From Pirellulaceae bacterium (GTDB lineage Bacteria; Planctomycetota; Planctomycetia; Pirellulales; Pirellulaceae): DNA of 6,250 nucleotides. The translations under genes and the position numbers were made by a program. The notes under the pieces are model-generated. The model saw nothing but the letters and a program-made list of their open reading frames with translations, did no database searches and was not told where the DNA came from. Numbering within the stretch: position 1 is the stretch's first letter; the number at the start of each line of letters is the position of its first letter. The DNA lies in the NCBI GenBank assembly GCA_013002105.1, contig JABDKS010000824.1:1-6250 (forward strand), given 5' to 3'. Of this stretch, positions 1 through 6,249 are shown piece after piece.

Positions 1-1
1 G

Positions 2-1489
2 TCCGACACCACCCCCTCGAATGACCAGCCCACTTCCACAGACATTTCAAATTCCACCGATTTCGATCCAGAATTGGTCCAGCGAGTGAAGGCGGACGTG
101 ACGGCATTTTGTGCCGATTGCCATGCAATGCCTCGGCCGAGCAGCAGCCCTCGCGAAGGCTGGGTCGAAGAAGTCGCACAGGGGTTTATGTTGTATCGAA
201 CCGCCGGACGCGATGATCTGAAAGTGCCTGACGAACAGGAGACACTGGCATTCTTTCAGGCACAGGCAACCGATGAACTGCAATGGCCGTCGACGATCAG
301 CAACCTGCCCGATTGTCCCTTGCCACTCCAAACCGAAGCGGTTCGATTACAGGGAACGCGCTCGCCCGCGGTGACAAACGTTCGCTGGATCGACATCGGT
401 CTGCACGATTCACCCGCACTGGTTTATTGCGACATCAACACCGGCGGTGTGGTCGCACACTGGCCGCGCGTGAGCGGAAAACCGACCAAACGATTAGGAA
501 CGTTGCTGCAACCGGTGCACGTCGAGCCATGTGATCTGGACGAAGATGGATTGACCGACTTGGTCGTGGCGGACATAGGCGAATTCAATGCCGACGACAG
601 CGACTTGGGACGGGTAGTCTGGCTGCGTCGCAAACCAGATTCAGAATCCTTCGAGAAAATTGTATTGCAGGAAAACCTAAGCCGCGTTGCCGACGTTCAG
701 CCAGGAGATTTTGACGGCGACGGTGACACCGATCTGCTGGTCGCCGCGTTTGGGTGGCGAAATACCGGCCGGACGTTCTTGATGGACAACACTGGTATCA
801 AAGACGACGACGGGAGACCTCAGTTCAAATTGCGAGAGATCGACGAAAGACACGGACCGGTCAACGTCACCCCGATCGATTTGAACAATGACGGACATCT
901 TGATTTTGTTTCGCTGCTGAGCCAAGAGCACGAAGCGATCGAAGCGTTTATCAATGACGGAACCGGGCATTTCAAAAACGAAATCATTTATCAGGCACCC
1001 GATCCGGCCTACGGCAGTAGCGGGATCGAACTGGTCGATATGGATGGCGACGGTGACATGGATGTACTGTTTACCAACGGCGATTCGTTTGATCGTGGAC
1101 CCAAGCCCTATCACGGCGTCCAGTGGCTCGAAAACAACGGCGCGTTTCCCTATCAACACCACCGCTTGTGTGATATGCCGGGCGTCTTGAATGCCAGGGC
1201 GGCTGATTTTGATGGCGACGGTGACATGGACGTCGTTGCCGTTTCACTGCTGGCCCGAACGACTCCACAGGATGTCGGCAATCTGAACACGTCCTCGATT
1301 ATCGTCCTGATCCAATCTGACGACGGAACGTTTGAAACCACGTCGGTCGAAAACAAATTCCACCAGCACATCTCGGTCGCCACGGGCGATTTTGACGATG
1401 ACGGAGACGTCGACTTCGCTACCGGCAACTTCATTCGACAAGGCCCAGCCGACAAACCCGACGTCACGATCTATTGGAACAAGCGGTAA
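2..1489 (+). CDS. Cytochrome-c-motif FG-GAP/VCBS repeat protein, 5'-truncated by window edge
   Basis: The reading frame is open from the window's left edge to a TAA stop, giving 495 residues with the true start outside. Residues 1-24 are a Ser/Thr/Asp/Pro-rich, disordered-looking linker, as often follows a signal peptide or lipobox. Next comes a short segment with a CxxCH haem-attachment motif (C37, C40, H41), followed by Trp54 and Met43/Met63 as possible distal ligands. The rest holds six Asp-rich FG-GAP motifs of the form DxDxDGxxD, starting near residues 178, 236, 293, 346, 402 and 463. The spacing of 53-61 residues fits blades of a calcium-binding beta-propeller. Proteins with a short CxxCH domain before FG-GAP repeats are common in Planctomycetes; they are presumed periplasmic or surface proteins with unknown substrate. 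Haem binding is inferred from the motif only. The domain (about residues 30-95) is shorter than a classical cytochrome c. A TTG at 74 is an unlikely start, because it would leave no export signal. The next gene converges on it. Confidence 0.88.
   Translation, partial: SDTTPSNDQPTSTDISNSTDFDPELVQRVKADVTAFCADCHAMPRPSSSPREGWVEEVAQGFMLYRTAGRDDLKVPDEQETLAFFQAQATDELQWPSTISNLPDCPLPLQTEAVRLQGTRSPAVTNVRWIDIGLHDSPALVYCDINTGGVVAHWPRVSGKPTKRLGTLLQPVHVEPCDLDEDGLTDLVVADIGEFNADDSDLGRVVWLRRKPDSESFEKIVLQENLSRVADVQPGDFDGDGDTDLLVAAFGWRNTGRTFLMDNTGIKDDDGRPQFKLREIDERHGPVNVTPIDLNNDGHLDFVSLLSQEHEAIEAFINDGTGHFKNEIIYQAPDPAYGSSGIELVDMDGDGDMDVLFTNGDSFDRGPKPYHGVQWLENNGAFPYQHHRLCDMPGVLNARAADFDGDGDMDVVAVSLLARTTPQDVGNLNTSSIIVLIQSDDGTFETTSVENKFHQHISVATGDFDDDGDVDFATGNFIRQGPADKPDVTIYWNKR
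533..1417 (+). repeat. Six tandem FG-GAP calcium-loop repeats within the propeller gene
   Basis: Calcium-loop coding units begin at 533, 707, 878, 1037, 1205 and 1388, about 160-180 bp apart. They encode DLDEDGLTDL, DFDGDGDTDL, DLNNDGHLDF, DMDGDGDMDV, DFDGDGDMDV and DFDDDGDVDF. Two of them share an identical 20-base core at 1043-1062 and 1211-1230, and a third (713-732) differs from that core at three bases. This is a protein-level repeat with partial DNA conservation, not a mobile or regulatory repeat. The EF-hand-like Asp spacing implies calcium binding, by family knowledge. Confidence 0.85.
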
Positions 1490-1635
1490 CGCTCTCGTGC
1501 TTCGTCAACCTTTGATGTCCGGGGAGTAGATTGATCGTGTGAAAGATCTTGCGACGCGGGGATTCTTAACATGATCCACTACGGCCAACCCTGGCACTGT
1601 ATCCATCGCGTCCCGCTGACGATTCACGTTCCGAT
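1490..1635. other. Convergent intergenic region, no clear terminator
   Basis: This 146-bp gap lies between the 3' ends of the propeller gene (+) and the phosphatase gene (-). I found no strong GC-rich hairpin followed by a T-run on either strand. The best local stem is only 4 bp (GCCA/TGGC, 1584-1595). A 6-bp complement, GACGCG at 1553 and CGCGTC at 1607, has a loop too long for an intrinsic terminator. A short direct repeat CGATTCAC occurs at 1620-1627 and 1632-1639, overlapping the phosphatase stop codon. No small gene was supportable. Confidence 0.6.
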
Positions 1636-3192
1636 TCACCGACTGGTGTGCTCCAACTCGCTCCGCTTGATGACGTGCGTGTGCAATGTTTGTCCCTCCA
1701 AATCGATGCATTGCAGCTGAATCTGCGGATCCTCCCTCGTTGTGTCAAACTTCATCAAGGCAAACGAACAGGTTTCGCTGTGTCCCCAGATCAAACCGGG
1801 CGTCTTCACCACCGGATGCGTGTGATGATTGGTTAAACGCGAACTCTCGAACTCGTACAAATCATAACCATCTTCGCGCGATGTCTTGCGCAGATCCGTG
1901 CGATGTCGGTCGGCGGCGATCAACACAACGCCGTCAATCCGCTCGGATTCAATGTGGCGAAAAATCTCCTCGCGTTCTTCGGGAAACCCATCCCACGGGT
2001 CTCGACTCCCTTTTTTGATACCCGCGGTGAACGGGACCGGTGACGCAACGATTTTGAATGTGGCATCCGAGTCCGCGAGCGTCTCCAGTAGCCATTGTTT
2101 TTGCACTGGGCCGAGCATCGTGCCGCCTTTGAGATCACGGTAGTAGCGTCCGTCCAAAAGTATGAAGTGAACGTCGCCGATTCGGAAGTCGTACCAGCAA
2201 CCCGGTTGCGATTCGCCGCCGCCGTAACCCGGGTTGGCCCAGTTTTGTTTAAAGATGTTCCAGACATTGCGTTTCCATTTCGGCTTCTCGATCTCGGGTC
2301 CTGGCACGCAATCGTTTGTCCCGAAATCGTGATCATCCCAGATCGAAAATATCGGTATCTGCGATGTCATTCGTTTCCACTCCGGCCGCGACTGACGCCG
2401 GTAGTAGCAGTAGTGCTGTGTCAAAGTCTTCTCAGGTTGATCGATATAAACATTGTCGCCCAACATCAAGAAGGCATCCGGTTTGGATTTCACAATCGTG
2501 TCCCACATCGATTCCCATTCGGGGACGTAGCCCGCGCCGCCGCCAAAGCCAACCGAAAAAACGCCACTCGTTTTTTCGGCAGGAAAGGTCCGAAACTGAC
2601 CCGACGCGATCGGCTTGTCGTCCACGACCACGTCATACCGATAAACGGTCTCGCTTTTGAGATCTCTCAATGAAACCACTGTCGTGAAATCAGACTCAGA
2701 CGTCGTTTGACCATCGGAGGATTGGGCTTCGGCATCATCGGCACTGGCACGAACAACCACCCCGGTCGGACGGCTGGTGCGGACCCAAATGGCCGCTGAC
2801 TGGTCCGTTACATTTCCGACCATCGGTCCATGGATCAGCGGCGATACCTGCTTGGATGCCATCCAGGACTGAAATTCGGCTGTAGTATGCAGCTTCGACA
2901 GTTGCTCACGCGGCCCCACGATCAGTCGTTCGATCGGCAACCCCAGCTCGACAGCCTCGCGAGCCTGTGCCAACGCGTCACCCAGTTCGTCTTGCGCCAA
3001 ACTACTTAACATTTGTACAAACGCCGACTCGGCCTCGCCCGCAAACGGCTTCTTGTCTTCCAGCGTCTTGTCCACTTTCTGGAACTTACCGTCGGCAATC
3101 AGCCGCACGGAATCGCGGGCCCCGTCGTGTTGCGCATGGATCGTACCCGGCAGCGAGCAGACAAACAGTGCGATCAGGATTCTGGATTTCAT
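1636..3192 (-). CDS. PhoD-family alkaline phosphatase (metallophosphatase), exported
   Basis: The 518-residue protein is complete. Residues 1-20 form a Sec-type signal peptide (basic start, hydrophobic core, likely cleavage after the Ala of TIHA); no twin-arginine motif is present although many PhoD proteins use Tat. Residues about 25-113 are helical and TPR-like, an addition to the usual PhoD layout. Residues about 117-205 match the PhoD N-terminal beta-sandwich (GPMVGNVT...AAIWVRT). The metallophosphatase core follows, with LGDNVYID (244-251), IWDDHDFGTND (284-294), LDGRYYR (346-352), SPVPF (384-388) and ADRH (427-430). These supply the Asp/Asn/His metal ligands of a phosphodiester/monoester hydrolase. 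At the family's usual Ser-Cys-Gln site this protein has a Gly-rich stretch (FGGGAGY, 216-222), so the metal centre may differ. The ATG follows a leader with no Shine-Dalgarno match. The gene is transcribed divergently from the sialate esterase. Exact substrate is unknown; phosphate scavenging is the default family role. Confidence 0.9.
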   Translation of the reverse strand: MKSRILIALFVCSLPGTIHAQHDGARDSVRLIADGKFQKVDKTLEDKKPFAGEAESAFVQMLSSLAQDELGDALAQAREAVELGLPIERLIVGPREQLSKLHTTAEFQSWMASKQVSPLIHGPMVGNVTDQSAAIWVRTSRPTGVVVRASADDAEAQSSDGQTTSESDFTTVVSLRDLKSETVYRYDVVVDDKPIASGQFRTFPAEKTSGVFSVGFGGGAGYVPEWESMWDTIVKSKPDAFLMLGDNVYIDQPEKTLTQHYCYYRRQSRPEWKRMTSQIPIFSIWDDHDFGTNDCVPGPEIEKPKWKRNVWNIFKQNWANPGYGGGESQPGCWYDFRIGDVHFILLDGRYYRDLKGGTMLGPVQKQWLLETLADSDATFKIVASPVPFTAGIKKGSRDPWDGFPEEREEIFRHIESERIDGVVLIAADRHRTDLRKTSREDGYDLYEFESSRLTNHHTHPVVKTPGLIWGHSETCSFALMKFDTTREDPQIQLQCIDLEGQTLHTHVIKRSELEHTSR

Positions 3193-3240
3193 TGTCTCAA
3201 TAACTTGGTCGGTCGGATGGACGGCGGGTTGGTGCGACGA

Positions 3241-3269
3241 TTTAAAATGCGTGGTCGTTGCGGTTACAA
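3241..3269 (-). promoter_or_regulatory. Candidate leftward promoter for PhoD-like gene
   Basis: Read on the minus strand, TTGTAA (3269-3264) is followed after 17 bp by TTTAAA (3246-3241). Each box matches the sigma-70 -35 or -10 consensus at 4 of 6 positions. Transcription would begin about 40 bases before the phosphatase ATG at 3192. The same two boxes also form the rightward candidate, so the two promoters would compete. The matches are weak and the call rests partly on position. Confidence 0.25.
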
Positions 3270-3270
3270 T
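3241..3270 (+). promoter_or_regulatory. Candidate rightward promoter for sialate esterase gene
   Basis: A -35-like TTTAAA (3241-3246, 4 of 6 matches to TTGACA) is separated by 18 bp from a -10-like TACAAT (3265-3270, 5 of 6 matches to TATAAT). This would give a leader of roughly 40 bases before the ATG at 3316. Planctomycete promoter consensus is poorly defined and the -35 is weak, so this is only a candidate. Confidence 0.3.
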
Positions 3271-3282
3271 CGCCTGTTGTAA
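3264..3282. promoter_or_regulatory. Inverted repeat TTACAA-N7-TTGTAA, possible operator
   Basis: Perfect 6-bp half-sites at 3264-3269 and 3277-3282 are separated by 7 bases, a 13-bp centre-to-centre spacing. The left half overlaps the candidate -10 for the esterase gene and the candidate -35 for the phosphatase gene, so a bound dimeric regulator could block both. No regulator gene is in the window and a 6-bp dyad can occur by chance. Confidence 0.3.
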
Positions 3283-3315
3283 TCTCCCGACTCCACTCCG
3301 ACCAGAATCCCGACC

Positions 3316-4902
3316 ATGTCAAACCGCCGACTTCACCCATTCCGACCGACGCTGGCGATCGCATCCTTAACACTGGCAATGTTGCCGCTGATGAATGTTT
3401 GCCATGCCGATGTGGCACTGCACCCGCTATTCACCGATCACGGCGTACTACAACAGGACATGCCGGTGCCAGTTTGGGGTACCGCCGACGCCGACGCCGA
3501 GATCATTGTCCGCTGGGGCGAGCAAATAAAAGAAACGACAGCGGACTCGGATGGAAACTGGATGACGATTCTGGATCCGACTCCCGCGTCAACCGAAGGG
3601 CAAACGTTGACAGTGGACAGTGGTGATCAAACCGCCGCGGCCAGACATTTGCTGGTCGGAGAAGTCTGGGTCTGCTCGGGGCAATCCAATATGGCGATGT
3701 CGACCAGTCGCACCGACGACTTTGAAACGATCACAACAGAACTGAAGAACACAAGCAATCTTTCCAACATCCGTCTCTTTCGCGTTCCCGTTGCAGGCGC
3801 CGACGATCGCCAGGAGACAGTGGATGCCAAGTGGACCACCGTCGACGAACATTCCGCCGGATCGTTTTCCGCGGTTGGTTTGTACTTTGGGCGTGCATTG
3901 TCGCGCGATCGCAATGTACCGGTCGGATTGATCCAAGCAGCCAACGGCGGCACCAACGCTTACTCTTGGATCAATAACGACACGTACCTGAATGATCCCG
4001 TCGCACAAGTCACTCGCGATCATTGGGCGTCACTGATGACCAACGCATCGACTCAATTGGAAAAATACAAAGAGAACAAGGCCAAGTGGCTGGAGAAGGC
4101 GAAACAAGCGCGTGAAGAGGGCACACCGTTTACGCAGCGATCCCCACGTGAACCGATGCACGCTACCCATGTCAAACGTCCGACCGGTCACTACAACGCG
4201 ATGGTCGCGCCGCTACAACCCTACGCCATCCGGGGTGCGATCTGGTATCAAGGCGAAGCGAATTCGCGACCGCCGTTTTGTTTTCAGTACAAAGATTTGA
4301 TGCTGTCGTTGGTCGACGACTGGCGGACCGACTGGGCGGCAGCGACCGAAGATACACGCCGCGATTTTCCTTTCTATCTGGTCCAGTTACCCAATTACGG
4401 CAACGGCCCCAGTTGGCCGGTCATCCGTGAGCAGATGCTGCAATTCTGGCAGCAAGGCGACCACACCGGCATGGTGGTCGCCATCGATGTTGGTGATCCC
4501 GATGACATCCACCCACGCAACAAACTGCCCATCGGCGAACGCCTGTCACTTTTCGCGCGGGCCAATACCTATGGCGAGCAAATCGTCTACTCCGGACCGA
4601 TCTATTCCGACCACAAGGTGAAAGGCAGCGAAGTCGCCATCGAATTCAAGCACGTTGGCGACGGGTTGAAGTCCAGTGACGGAGAGGATTTGCGAAACTT
4701 TCAAATTGCCGGCGACGATGGCAAATTCGTCGACGCGACAGCACGTATCGAGTCGAATCAAGTCGTTGTGTCGTCACCCGATGTTCCCAAGCCCGCTGCG
4801 GTTCGATACGCGTGGTCACCCAACCCGAATCGGATCAATTTTGTCAACGAACAAGGTTTGCCGGCAAGCCCCTTCCGCACCGATGACGCGCCGCTGCAAT
4901 AA
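3316..4902 (+). CDS. Sialate O-acetylesterase-like enzyme (SASA/SGNH family), exported
   Basis: The 528-residue protein is complete. Residues 1-31 look like a signal peptide (basic MSNRR start, hydrophobic core LAIASLTLAMLPL, likely cleavage after CHA). Residues 32-113 form a beta-rich lead domain (LHPLFTDHGVLQQDMPVPVWG). The SASA hydrolase core contains the nucleophile motif GQSNM (Ser124), an ANGGTNAYSW block (209-217), IWYQGEAN (309-316) and DVGDPDDIHPRNK (391-403), where His399 with a nearby Asp completes the catalytic site. The C-terminal part (about 430-528) is an all-beta accessory region ending in the family-typical RYAW...NEQGLPASPFRTD. The family removes O-acetyl esters from sialic acids, and relatives also act on acetylated plant or algal polysaccharides; in a planctomycete the second is more plausible. 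A Lys/Glu-rich helix (about 246-270) is inserted in the core. Length is normal and no key residue is missing. It is divergent from the phosphatase gene and convergent with the OleC-like gene. No Shine-Dalgarno sequence precedes the ATG. Confidence 0.92.
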   Translation: MSNRRLHPFRPTLAIASLTLAMLPLMNVCHADVALHPLFTDHGVLQQDMPVPVWGTADADAEIIVRWGEQIKETTADSDGNWMTILDPTPASTEGQTLTVDSGDQTAAARHLLVGEVWVCSGQSNMAMSTSRTDDFETITTELKNTSNLSNIRLFRVPVAGADDRQETVDAKWTTVDEHSAGSFSAVGLYFGRALSRDRNVPVGLIQAANGGTNAYSWINNDTYLNDPVAQVTRDHWASLMTNASTQLEKYKENKAKWLEKAKQAREEGTPFTQRSPREPMHATHVKRPTGHYNAMVAPLQPYAIRGAIWYQGEANSRPPFCFQYKDLMLSLVDDWRTDWAAATEDTRRDFPFYLVQLPNYGNGPSWPVIREQMLQFWQQGDHTGMVVAIDVGDPDDIHPRNKLPIGERLSLFARANTYGEQIVYSGPIYSDHKVKGSEVAIEFKHVGDGLKSSDGEDLRNFQIAGDDGKFVDATARIESNQVVVSSPDVPKPAAVRYAWSPNPNRINFVNEQGLPASPFRTDDAPLQ

Positions 4903-5016
4903 TTCGTGATAATCCCGTCACCTTTGCCGTCAACGCAGAAAGGACCTCAGCAGCACCTCGCTTGAAAATCGCTCTTGCGATCATCGGTGTACGGGTCGCT
5001 TGTCTTGGCCTGCCAT
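4903..5016. other. Convergent intergenic region between esterase and OleC-like genes
   Basis: This 114-bp gap separates the stop codons of two genes facing each other. The only structure I see is a short hairpin at 4968-4981. No small open reading frame with family-like features and no RNA gene was recognised. Confidence 0.6.
4963..4981 (-). terminator. Weak hairpin, possible terminator of OleC-like gene
   Basis: On the minus strand a 5-bp stem ATCGC/GCGAT (4981-4977 with 4972-4968) with an AAGA loop is followed by TTTTC, 36 bases after the OleC-like stop codon. The position and trailing T's suit an intrinsic terminator, but the stem is short and the T-run is only four. On the plus strand the hairpin has no T-run after it. 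Confidence 0.22.
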
Positions 5017-6249
5017 CTATCGCTCGGACAACTCTGCGGCCAACCGCTCGCGGAAAATCTTGCTGTTGTGGCGGATGTCCGTTGGTAGTGGTTCGTCGCG
5101 AATGATGATCTCGCTGATCCGACGGGTCAGCGGATTTCGAGCCGCCAAATCCAACAATTCTGCTTGCAGCGCCTCGCGTTCGGGTTGGTTCTGTGGTTGG
5201 TGCTGGGGGTACGTTTCGATCATCACGACGGGTGTCTGATTGGGTCGTTGCCCGCGCGGCACCAGCGCCGATCGATACACCGACTGATGGGCATTGAAGA
5301 TTGCTTCGCATGGCACTGAATACAGGGTCCGCTTGCCGTCGACGACGCGGTGAGCCTTGCGTCCGCAAAACCAAAAGCGATCTCGATCATCCAAGTATCC
5401 GACGTCACCCATTCGATGCCAGAGTCGATCACCGTCGGCGACTTTGTGCATCGCATTCTGGTCTTCGCGCACCACGTAACGCTGCGTCACCATCGGACCG
5501 GTCACCATCAACTCGCCAATTTTGCCACGCGGGAGCTCGGTCGTTTCGCTGATGTCGGCGATCGGTCCATCGGAGATCTCGATGACCCGCCACTGCACGC
5601 CCTCGAAACGCGTACCAACACATGTTCCTTTACCCTTGGCTGCGGCTGGCCCGGTCTGCGCGATCACTTCGCGTGATTCGATCGATGCAATCGGCAACGC
5701 TTCGGTCGCCCCATAGGGCGTGACGATGTCGGCGTCGACGTGTATCAATTCACGCAGTTTTGCCAAGGTCTGGGCCGGCACCGGCGCACCTGCAGACAAA
5801 ACGCGTTTCAAAGTCGGAAACGGTCGTTCGACATTCCTGTCCTCGCACCATCGCACCACGGTGTTCCACAATGCCGGTGAACCGAACGCTTGATCGACTT
5901 CCCATTGCTCGGCCGCTTCGATCAAACGCTGCGGGTTCACATCGGCTGGTCGCGTCGGATCCATGTCGGGAATGATCGTGGTGACGCCCATCACCGCATC
6001 GAAAAGACCGAACAGCGGAAAACAGGCCAGGTCACGAGACCCGCGATGAATGTCGTACCGCTCGCGAATCCGATCGATTTGTGCGTGAAACGTACCGTGC
6101 GTGTACAGGACTCCCTTGGGAGGCCCCGTGCTGCCGGTCGTAAAAATGACCGCGGCGTCGTCGCTTCGCTCGATCGTCGGCAAAATTGATCGTTGCTGAT
6201 CTTCGTTCAACTCTCGGCCCAGCGTTTCGATTTGCTGCAGCGTTTTTCC
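5017..6249 (-). CDS. oleC: OleC-type acyl-adenylating enzyme (olefin beta-lactone synthetase), N-terminus cut by window edge
   Basis: The minus-strand frame is open from the right edge to a TAG stop at 5017-5019, giving about 410 residues. An AMP-binding enzyme of this type has about 550, so roughly the first 140 are outside. A TTG at 6208-6210 is an internal Leu codon, not the start. ANL-superfamily motifs appear in order: the phosphate-binding loop TTGSTGPPKG (6112-6141), YGATE (5701-5715), MGDVGYLD (5389-5412), CGRKAHR (5347-5367) and a C-terminal HNSKIF with the catalytic-type Lys (5053-5070). The stretches FPLFGLFDAVMGVTTIIPDMDPTRPA, split over about 6000-5940, and DIRHNSKIFRE are characteristic of OleC rather than ordinary fatty-acyl-CoA ligases. 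OleC uses ATP to turn a beta-hydroxy acid made by OleA and OleD into a beta-lactone, which OleB decarboxylates to a long-chain olefin. It is cytosolic, with no export signal seen in the visible part. The C-terminal subdomain carries an odd Gln/His/Pro-rich loop (about 5175-5210). An ordinary acyl-CoA ligase is the alternative call. Confidence 0.85.
   Translation of the reverse strand, partial: GKTLQQIETLGRELNEDQQRSILPTIERSDDAAVIFTTGSTGPPKGVLYTHGTFHAQIDRIRERYDIHRGSRDLACFPLFGLFDAVMGVTTIIPDMDPTRPADVNPQRLIEAAEQWEVDQAFGSPALWNTVVRWCEDRNVERPFPTLKRVLSAGAPVPAQTLAKLRELIHVDADIVTPYGATEALPIASIESREVIAQTGPAAAKGKGTCVGTRFEGVQWRVIEISDGPIADISETTELPRGKIGELMVTGPMVTQRYVVREDQNAMHKVADGDRLWHRMGDVGYLDDRDRFWFCGRKAHRVVDGKRTLYSVPCEAIFNAHQSVYRSALVPRGQRPNQTPVVMIETYPQHQPQNQPEREALQAELLDLAARNPLTRRISEIIIRDEPLPTDIRHNSKIFRERLAAELSER

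Larger units (their letters stand above)
3193..3315. promoter_or_regulatory. Divergent intergenic region shared by phosphatase and esterase genes
   Basis: This 123-bp gap must hold the promoters of both neighbours if each is transcribed from next to its own start. It contains an AT-rich patch (TTTAAAAT, 3241-3248) and a second one (TTACAAT, 3264-3270) in otherwise GC-rich sequence. The 25 bases before the esterase ATG are pyrimidine-rich, with repeated CCGAC units. Neither start codon has a recognisable AGGAGG-like site, so leader-independent or SD-independent initiation is likely. The region's role is inferred from gene orientation. Confidence 0.6.

Noticed and set aside
74..76. TTG as the start of the propeller gene
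   Set aside because: The frame is open to the window edge, no Shine-Dalgarno sequence precedes it, and starting here would leave an exported-type haem domain without a signal peptide.
677..1162. 161-codon open frame on the - strand
   Set aside because: It is antisense to the FG-GAP repeats; its regular look reflects the repeated Asp codons on the other strand.
1584..1595. GCCA-ACCC-TGGC hairpin as a terminator
   Set aside because: The stem is only 4 bp and no T-run follows on either strand.
1620..1639. Direct repeat CGATTCAC x2
   Set aside because: Two 8-base copies are expected by chance at this scale, and one overlaps the phosphatase stop codon.
2095..2673. 192-codon open frame on the + strand
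   Set aside because: It lies fully antisense to the well-supported phosphatase gene and its translation shows no recognisable domain.
3316..3345. Twin-arginine (Tat) signal in the esterase
   Set aside because: An RR pair occurs at residues 4-5, but the following residues (LHPF) do not match the Tat consensus; a Sec signal is simpler.
3484..3500. GCCGAC microrepeat
   Set aside because: It simply encodes Ala-Asp repeats in the esterase and has fewer than three full units.
4844..5374. 176-codon open frame on the - strand spanning the intergenic gap
   Set aside because: It overlaps the OleC-like gene in another frame, is Arg/Pro/Thr-rich like an out-of-frame reading, and has no family features.
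6208..6210. TTG as the start of the OleC-like gene
   Set aside because: The frame continues to the right edge and the enzyme would lack about 140 N-terminal residues that the family needs.
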